Assembly: GCF_003194605.1 (NCBI RefSeq)
Contig: NZ_QHKY01000002.1
Span: 310,001-374,000, forward strand
DNA: 64,000 nucleotides
Reading direction: 5' to 3'
From: Nocardioides gilvus
GTDB lineage: Bacteria; Actinomycetota; Actinomycetes; Propionibacteriales; Nocardioidaceae
Part shown: positions 59,885 through 64,000 of the stretch, piece by piece
Layout of the letters: each line of letters opens with the position of its first letter
How positions within the stretch are numbered: the stretch's first letter is position 1
Notes under the pieces: generated by a model
The model's database searches: none
Told to the model about the DNA's origin: nothing
Seen by the model: the letters and a program-made list of their open reading frames with translations, nothing else
Made by a program: the position numbers and the translations under genes

Positions 59885-60763
59885 TCACGGAGCGGACTCC
59901 GCCTCGCGTCTGGCAGCGAAGTAGAGCTCCAGCTCTCGGAACGTCTCGGGATCCAGCGCACCCTCAGGATCCGCCACGATGTCGCGCTCGATCCGCTCGC
60001 GGGCCGCTCCGTGGAGCGAGGCGCCCAGAGCGTACGGAAGGTTGTTGACGTACCAAGGTCGGAAGAGCCGCGCCCCCAACCGCTGCAGCACCAGCGAGAT
60101 CAGGCCGGGTTGGCCTCGCCGGACCCAGAACCCGACCGCCCGCCCGAGGACGAGGGCGAGTCCGAACGCCATGGCCATGATGCTCACCGTCGACACGATC
60201 TCGTCGCTCGCGAAGTTGTCCATCGTCGAGGACAGGACTCCGTAGTAGACCGGGATCAACACCTCGACCTGGTCCACCAACGGGCTGACCTGTTCGGCGA
60301 TGCCGACCAGCTCCCGGATCGAGTCGAGGTCCGGCTTCGCCCCCCACGCCTCACGCACGTGGCCGAAGGCATCCAGGAAACTCCCGTCGGAAGCGGCGTC
60401 CCGCGCCTGGCCAACCTCGCTGTATGTGGTCTCGATGCCACGCAGGGTCTCCGTCCCTCGCTCGGCCGACTCCTGGAGCTCCTGTTGGGCCGGTGCGTGC
60501 TGGTCCAGGTAGTCGATGGCGCCCTGGATCTCCTCGCGGTGCTCGACGACGTACTTCGCGTCGCGGTACTCGTCGACCAGGGTGGGCACCGCGGCGAGGG
60601 CGTCGTAGCTCTTGGCGCCCACCGTCTCCGCATCACTGATGGCAACGCTGACGGCCGCACCCGCACCGTAGGCCTTGATCCCCATCTCCAGGAACGAGCC
60701 CAGCACCAGGCGCCCGACCTCCAGCCTGCGCCACAGCGGCGGGTCATCGGGGCTGGTGGTCAC
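59885..60763 (-). CDS. Membrane protein with coiled-coil, unknown function
   Basis: A 292-residue protein. The GTG at 60763 follows GGAGGA by 5 nt and opens VTTSPDDPPLWRRLEVGRLV. Hydrophobic stretches near 15-40 and 180-205 suggest one or two membrane helices. A helical, probable coiled-coil region lies near 45-110 (YRDAKYVVEHREEIQGAIDY). The C-terminus carries basic and aromatic residues. No known family is recognised. The longer upstream reading frame is not supported. Confidence 0.65.
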   Translation of the reverse strand: MTTSPDDPPLWRRLEVGRLVLGSFLEMGIKAYGAGAAVSVAISDAETVGAKSYDALAAVPTLVDEYRDAKYVVEHREEIQGAIDYLDQHAPAQQELQESAERGTETLRGIETTYSEVGQARDAASDGSFLDAFGHVREAWGAKPDLDSIRELVGIAEQVSPLVDQVEVLIPVYYGVLSSTMDNFASDEIVSTVSIMAMAFGLALVLGRAVGFWVRRGQPGLISLVLQRLGARLFRPWYVNNLPYALGASLHGAARERIERDIVADPEGALDPETFRELELYFAARREAESAP

Positions 60764-60885
60764 GGAAGTCCTCCGGTGTTTCGCGGGCAGTGTGCAGGTC
60801 CCTGTGCCCCGGGGGCCGACGCCGCAACCATGTGTCCGTCGGAGTGCCTCATCACGGCTGGCTGCGTCATGCAAAGGTGTGCGCC

Positions 60886-61593
60886 ATGCGCCTGCTCCCG
60901 TTCCACGCCCTGACCGCTGCGCTCACGGGCGCAGTGCTCGCCCTGAGCGCTTGCGGCGCTGACGAGTCCCCCGCAGCCGAAAGCACCCCCACGGTTTCTG
61001 AACCCCCTACGACCGCCGGTGCGCCGGACGAATCGGAACTCGCGCCCGGTTGGGACGAAGCACCTGACGGCCCTGCACCGACCGCGGACGCCGACCTGTC
61101 CGACGCCGCGCTGAAGAAGTTGCTGCGTACGCGCAGCTCGGCAGGCAACAGCGCAGACAGTTGTGGCCCCGACGACGTGACCGCCCAACTGTCGGGGATA
61201 GACGTCGCACTCGGCCACCGCTACACCTCACTGGTCGTGAAGAACACGTCGTCGCGGCCCTGCGTCGTCGACGCAGTGGCCGGCGTCGGCGCCCGCGGCG
61301 AGTGGGGCAACCGCTTCACTCTGACCGTCCAGCCAGGGTCGTCCATCTCCGGCGCCTCCGGCGCGTCCGTACGCCTCGCACCCGGCGGGGAGGCCGGGGC
61401 GCTGATGGAGTGGACCGGAGAGCTCGCCGGCCACGACGCGGAGAAGGCCTCGATGCTGGTGGTTCAACTCGCGCCCGGACAGGTCCCCGTGCGCGTGGCC
61501 GCCCGCCTCAACGACGTGCCCGACGAGGAGAGCGCCCTCGACATCGGCATGCTCACCACAATCAAGCTCGGGCCCTTCGAGCCCCGCTCCTGA
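60886..61593 (+). CDS. DUF4232 lipoprotein
   Basis: A 235-residue lipoprotein whose signal ends in VLALSAC (Cys22). A linker rich in Ser/Pro/Glu follows, then a DUF4232 domain with SCGPDDVTAQLSGIDVALGH near residue 87 and a C-terminal LNDVPDEESALDIGM segment. DUF4232 proteins are secreted beta-sandwiches of unknown function. The ATG is chosen over a longer frame because it begins the signal peptide. Confidence 0.85.
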   Translation: MRLLPFHALTAALTGAVLALSACGADESPAAESTPTVSEPPTTAGAPDESELAPGWDEAPDGPAPTADADLSDAALKKLLRTRSSAGNSADSCGPDDVTAQLSGIDVALGHRYTSLVVKNTSSRPCVVDAVAGVGARGEWGNRFTLTVQPGSSISGASGASVRLAPGGEAGALMEWTGELAGHDAEKASMLVVQLAPGQVPVRVAARLNDVPDEESALDIGMLTTIKLGPFEPRS

Positions 61594-61681
61594 CCGCCAG
61601 CAGCGCCACCGGGAGGGCCACCTCACCCTGTGGCGGGCGCAGCAGCGGGGCTCTTCGCGCTGCCAGCCCTAGGGTGGCCCC

Positions 61682-62335
61682 GTGAACGAGTCCCCCGCGC
61701 CGATCCACGCCGCCGCAGCGCGCGGCTCCCGTCGCCGCGAACGTACGCGCGCCCAACTCCTCGACGCAGCCGAGCTCCTGCTCTCGCAGCACGCGCCCGA
61801 GGAGATCCGGATCGAGGACGTCGCTTCCGCAGCTGGCGTCTCGGCGGCCTCGGTCTACGTGCACTTCGGCACCAAGGACGGGCTCCTGGCGGCCGTCACC
61901 GAACGCGTCCTGGGCGTTGCCACCGAGGCCTTGCGGGCGGCGTACGCAGCCGAGGTCTCGCCGTTGGAACGGTTCGCCGGCGTCGGCGCGGCCTACCTGC
62001 GCCTGCTCCTCGACCATCCGGCGGTGACGAAGTACCTGAGCGTCACCGGCGAGCGCGGCCCGCGTACGCCGGTTGAGACCGAGGTCGTCGAGAGGTTCAG
62101 CGAGCTGCGGCGTGAGTTCGAGCAGAGCATCCGCGACGCCGTGGAGTCGGGCGCGATCCGCAGGATCGACCCGGAGCTCATGTCCTACTTCCTCTTCGGC
62201 GCCTGGAACGGGGTCGCCGCCCTGGCGCTGCGCCGCGACGCCCTGGTGATGTCACCGGAGCGGGTCGAGGCCGCGGTGATCGAGTCCGGACTGGTCCTGC
62301 TTGAGGGCCTGATGGTGAATTCTCCAAGCGCCTGA
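61682..62335 (+). CDS. TetR family transcriptional regulator
   Basis: A 217-residue regulator with the TetR helix-turn-helix (RTRAQLLDAAELLLSQHAPEEIRIEDVASAAGVSAASVYVHFGTKDGLLAAV). The C-terminal half resembles the TetR_C ligand domain. The GTG start is 6 nt after TAGGGT (61670-61675), suggesting a leaderless message. It is divergent in role from the adjacent CrtI-like gene, whose promoter region has a palindrome it may bind. Confidence 0.88.
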   Translation: MNESPAPIHAAAARGSRRRERTRAQLLDAAELLLSQHAPEEIRIEDVASAAGVSAASVYVHFGTKDGLLAAVTERVLGVATEALRAAYAAEVSPLERFAGVGAAYLRLLLDHPAVTKYLSVTGERGPRTPVETEVVERFSELRREFEQSIRDAVESGAIRRIDPELMSYFLFGAWNGVAALALRRDALVMSPERVEAAVIESGLVLLEGLMVNSPSA

Positions 62336-62346
62336 GGGCTGCGGGC

Positions 62347-62390
62347 TTGGCACGAGGGCCTCGACAGAGTTAACTGGAGTCAGACTCCAG
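62347..62390 (+). promoter_or_regulatory. Promoter and operator of the CrtI-like gene
   Basis: TTGGCA (62347-62352) and TTAACT (62370-62375) are 17 bp apart. A palindrome, CTGGAGT-CAG-ACTCCAG (62374-62390), overlaps the -10 end, a good position for the adjacent TetR repressor. Confidence 0.55.
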
Positions 62391-62413
62391 ATTACTTCTC
62401 AGAACGGATCGAC

Positions 62414-64000
62414 ATGACGCAGACCGCCGAGCCCACCACCCTGAGCGCTGGGGCCGAGGTCGACCCCCAGTCGAGCCCGGACACTTGGGACGCCGTCGTC
62501 ATCGGGGCCGGTCCCGGCGGACTCACCACCGGCGCCTACCTCGCCGCCAACGGCAAGAAGGTGCTCGTGCTCGAGGCCAACCAGGTCGTCGGTGGCAGCA
62601 CCCAGGTCTTCCGTCGCGCCGGCAACAAGTTCGAGTTCGACGTCGGCACCCACTACGTCGGCGAGTGCGGCCCCGGCGGTCGCATGCAGACCGCGTTGAG
62701 TGGCCTCGCGCTCACCGAGCGGATCAAGTGGCTGCGCCAGCGCCCCGAGGGCCACTGCCGGATCATGATCCCCGGCACGACGCTCGAGACGCCGACGGGC
62801 TGGGACACCTACCTCGAGCGACTGATCGCGGCCTTCCCTGCGGAGGAAGCGGGTCTGCGCCGCTGCGTACGCATCCTGCGGATCATCTCGGCCGGCGAGG
62901 AGCCGCGTCGCAAGCTGTGGACGCTCCTGCGCTGGGGACTGCGCCCCATCACCACGCTCATGGACGCGTGCGGTCTCAGCGCCGACGCGCAGGCAGTCAT
63001 CCTCGCCGAGAACGGCGACTACACGTGGCCGCCCTACCGCACCCCCGCCGTCATGCACGGTGGCCTGCTCCACCACTACCTCCAGGCCGGCGCCTACTAC
63101 CCGCGCGGCGGCGGTCAGGTCATCGGCGCCCACCTGACCGACGTGATCCAGTCTCACGGCGGGACTGTGCGTACCAAGTCGCGCGTCGAGCGCATCCTGA
63201 TCGAGGACGGCCGCGCCGTCGGGGTGCGGCTGCGCAGCGGCGAGGAGTTCCGCTCTGACGTCGTCGTCGCCGCAGGTGACTACAAGAAGACGTGGACCGA
63301 ACTGGTCGGCGACGAGCACCTGACACGCAAGCTGCGACGCAGGCTCGCCGACCTGGAGATGACGCAGCCGATGTTCGCCGTCTACGTCGCGCTCGACGTC
63401 GACCTGCGCGAGCGGGACACCCCTCCACTGGCCTGGGTGTGGCCCAACAACGACGTCGACGGGTACTACCGCGAGGTCGAGGCCGGTCGCTGCCCCGAGC
63501 AGATGCCGGTCGGCATCAGCTGTCCTACCGCGAAGGACCCCGAGGGCACGCACTCGGCGCCTCCCGGCTACTCGACGCTCGAGCTCGTGAGCTGGGCGCC
63601 GAAGGAGCACGCGTTCTGGAACGTCGACGGCGACCCGATGGAGGGGGCCGACTACGGGCGCGACGAGAAGTACCGCGCACTGAAGGCGGAGTTGACCGAG
63701 CGCGTGCTCGACACGGCCTCGCTGATGATCCCCGACCTGCGCGAGCGGATGGTCTTCTGCGAGGCGTCCACGCCGATGAGCCAAGAACGCTTCACCCTGA
63801 CCTCCGACGGCTCCTGCTACGGCATCGCGCCGCTGATCAAGAACCTCGGCCCGTTCCGCCCCAAGGTCACCACCCACATCCCGGGCCTGTTCCTGGGTGG
63901 CGCGAGCACCGAGCACATGTTCGGCATCAACGCCACGATCTGGGGCGGCATGAAGACCGCGGGCACGATCCTGGGCCGAGACCTCGAGCAGGAGGTCAAG
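62414..64000 (+). CDS. NAD(P)/FAD-dependent oxidoreductase, CrtI/retinol saturase-like (partial)
   Basis: At least 529 residues are present, and the frame is open at the window edge. The FAD-binding motif is AVVIGAGPGGLTTGAYLAANGKKVLVLEA near residue 30. Further CrtI-like landmarks are GGSTQVFRRAGNKFEFDVG, YYPRGGGQVIGAHL and the C-terminal GLFLGGASTEHMFGINATIW. The family desaturates or saturates carotenoids and related polyenes; the substrate is unknown here. GATCGACATG without a strong SD precedes it, but the TetR-controlled promoter fits. Confidence 0.82.
   Translation, partial: MTQTAEPTTLSAGAEVDPQSSPDTWDAVVIGAGPGGLTTGAYLAANGKKVLVLEANQVVGGSTQVFRRAGNKFEFDVGTHYVGECGPGGRMQTALSGLALTERIKWLRQRPEGHCRIMIPGTTLETPTGWDTYLERLIAAFPAEEAGLRRCVRILRIISAGEEPRRKLWTLLRWGLRPITTLMDACGLSADAQAVILAENGDYTWPPYRTPAVMHGGLLHHYLQAGAYYPRGGGQVIGAHLTDVIQSHGGTVRTKSRVERILIEDGRAVGVRLRSGEEFRSDVVVAAGDYKKTWTELVGDEHLTRKLRRRLADLEMTQPMFAVYVALDVDLRERDTPPLAWVWPNNDVDGYYREVEAGRCPEQMPVGISCPTAKDPEGTHSAPPGYSTLELVSWAPKEHAFWNVDGDPMEGADYGRDEKYRALKAELTERVLDTASLMIPDLRERMVFCEASTPMSQERFTLTSDGSCYGIAPLIKNLGPFRPKVTTHIPGLFLGGASTEHMFGINATIWGGMKTAGTILGRDLEQEVK

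Noticed and set aside
1..64000. tRNA or rRNA genes
   Set aside because: No cloverleaf-type or rRNA-like sequence was recognised on either strand by reading; a tRNA scan was not run.

Overview
The window comes from the chromosome of a high-GC actinobacterium. Codon and word use (GC-rich third positions, very frequent CGTACG), many genes that appear to start directly at the transcription start site, and gene families such as a SigE-type sigma factor, HelD, an MprA/MprB-like pair and a DesA3-like desaturase with its reductase suggest a Nocardioides-like member of the Propionibacteriales. The genus is inferred from general features, not from a marker gene. No tRNA, rRNA, CRISPR array, prophage or complete insertion sequence was seen.

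Layout, 1-17 kb: a truncated secreted protein; a desaturase with a dedicated flavin/2Fe-2S reductase; a degenerate ABC ATPase with its permease; a PucR regulator; an amidohydrolase divergent from a fused acyl-CoA carboxyltransferase; an AI-2E-type exporter; DUF4265 and DUF2804 proteins; then a 2-oxoacid dehydrogenase operon (E1 alpha, E1 beta, E2) divergent from a cation efflux protein. The E2 linker carries three copies of a 44-bp palindromic DNA repeat.

17-32.6 kb: two membrane transporters, a glutathionyl-hydroquinone reductase and a VanZ-like protein; a subtilisin-fold protein that has lost its catalytic residues; an operon of a holin-like membrane protein, a tyrosine phosphatase and a fructosamine-kinase-like protein, followed by a two-component system; a chorismate-using block (PabB, PabA, and a PhzE-type fused synthase); and a predicted AbiEi/DUF559 nuclease gene bracketed by two closely related perfect or near-perfect palindromes, the most unusual structure in the window.

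32.6-50.4 kb: enoyl-CoA hydratase with a textbook terminator, a sigma/anti-sigma-like pair, HelD, a PadR regulator with its membrane partner, a lipoprotein built from three phage-tail-collar modules, a secreted repeat protein, a MerR regulator divergent from a SulP transporter with a 19-bp-spacer promoter, an acetyltransferase, a TetR/FAD-monooxygenase divergent pair with an operator, a methyltransferase, and a secreted phytase-like/glycerophosphodiester phosphodiesterase fusion.

50.4-64 kb: a DUF305 lipoprotein, a complete four-gene osmoprotectant (quaternary amine) ABC importer, three tandem tail-collar (MdpB-like) genes with a secreted protein, a DUF998 membrane protein, a drug-efflux MFS protein, bluB under a cobalamin riboswitch, a coiled-coil membrane protein, a DUF4232 lipoprotein, and a TetR regulator next to a CrtI-like oxidoreductase that runs off the window. 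Function names rest on motifs read by eye; no database search was run.
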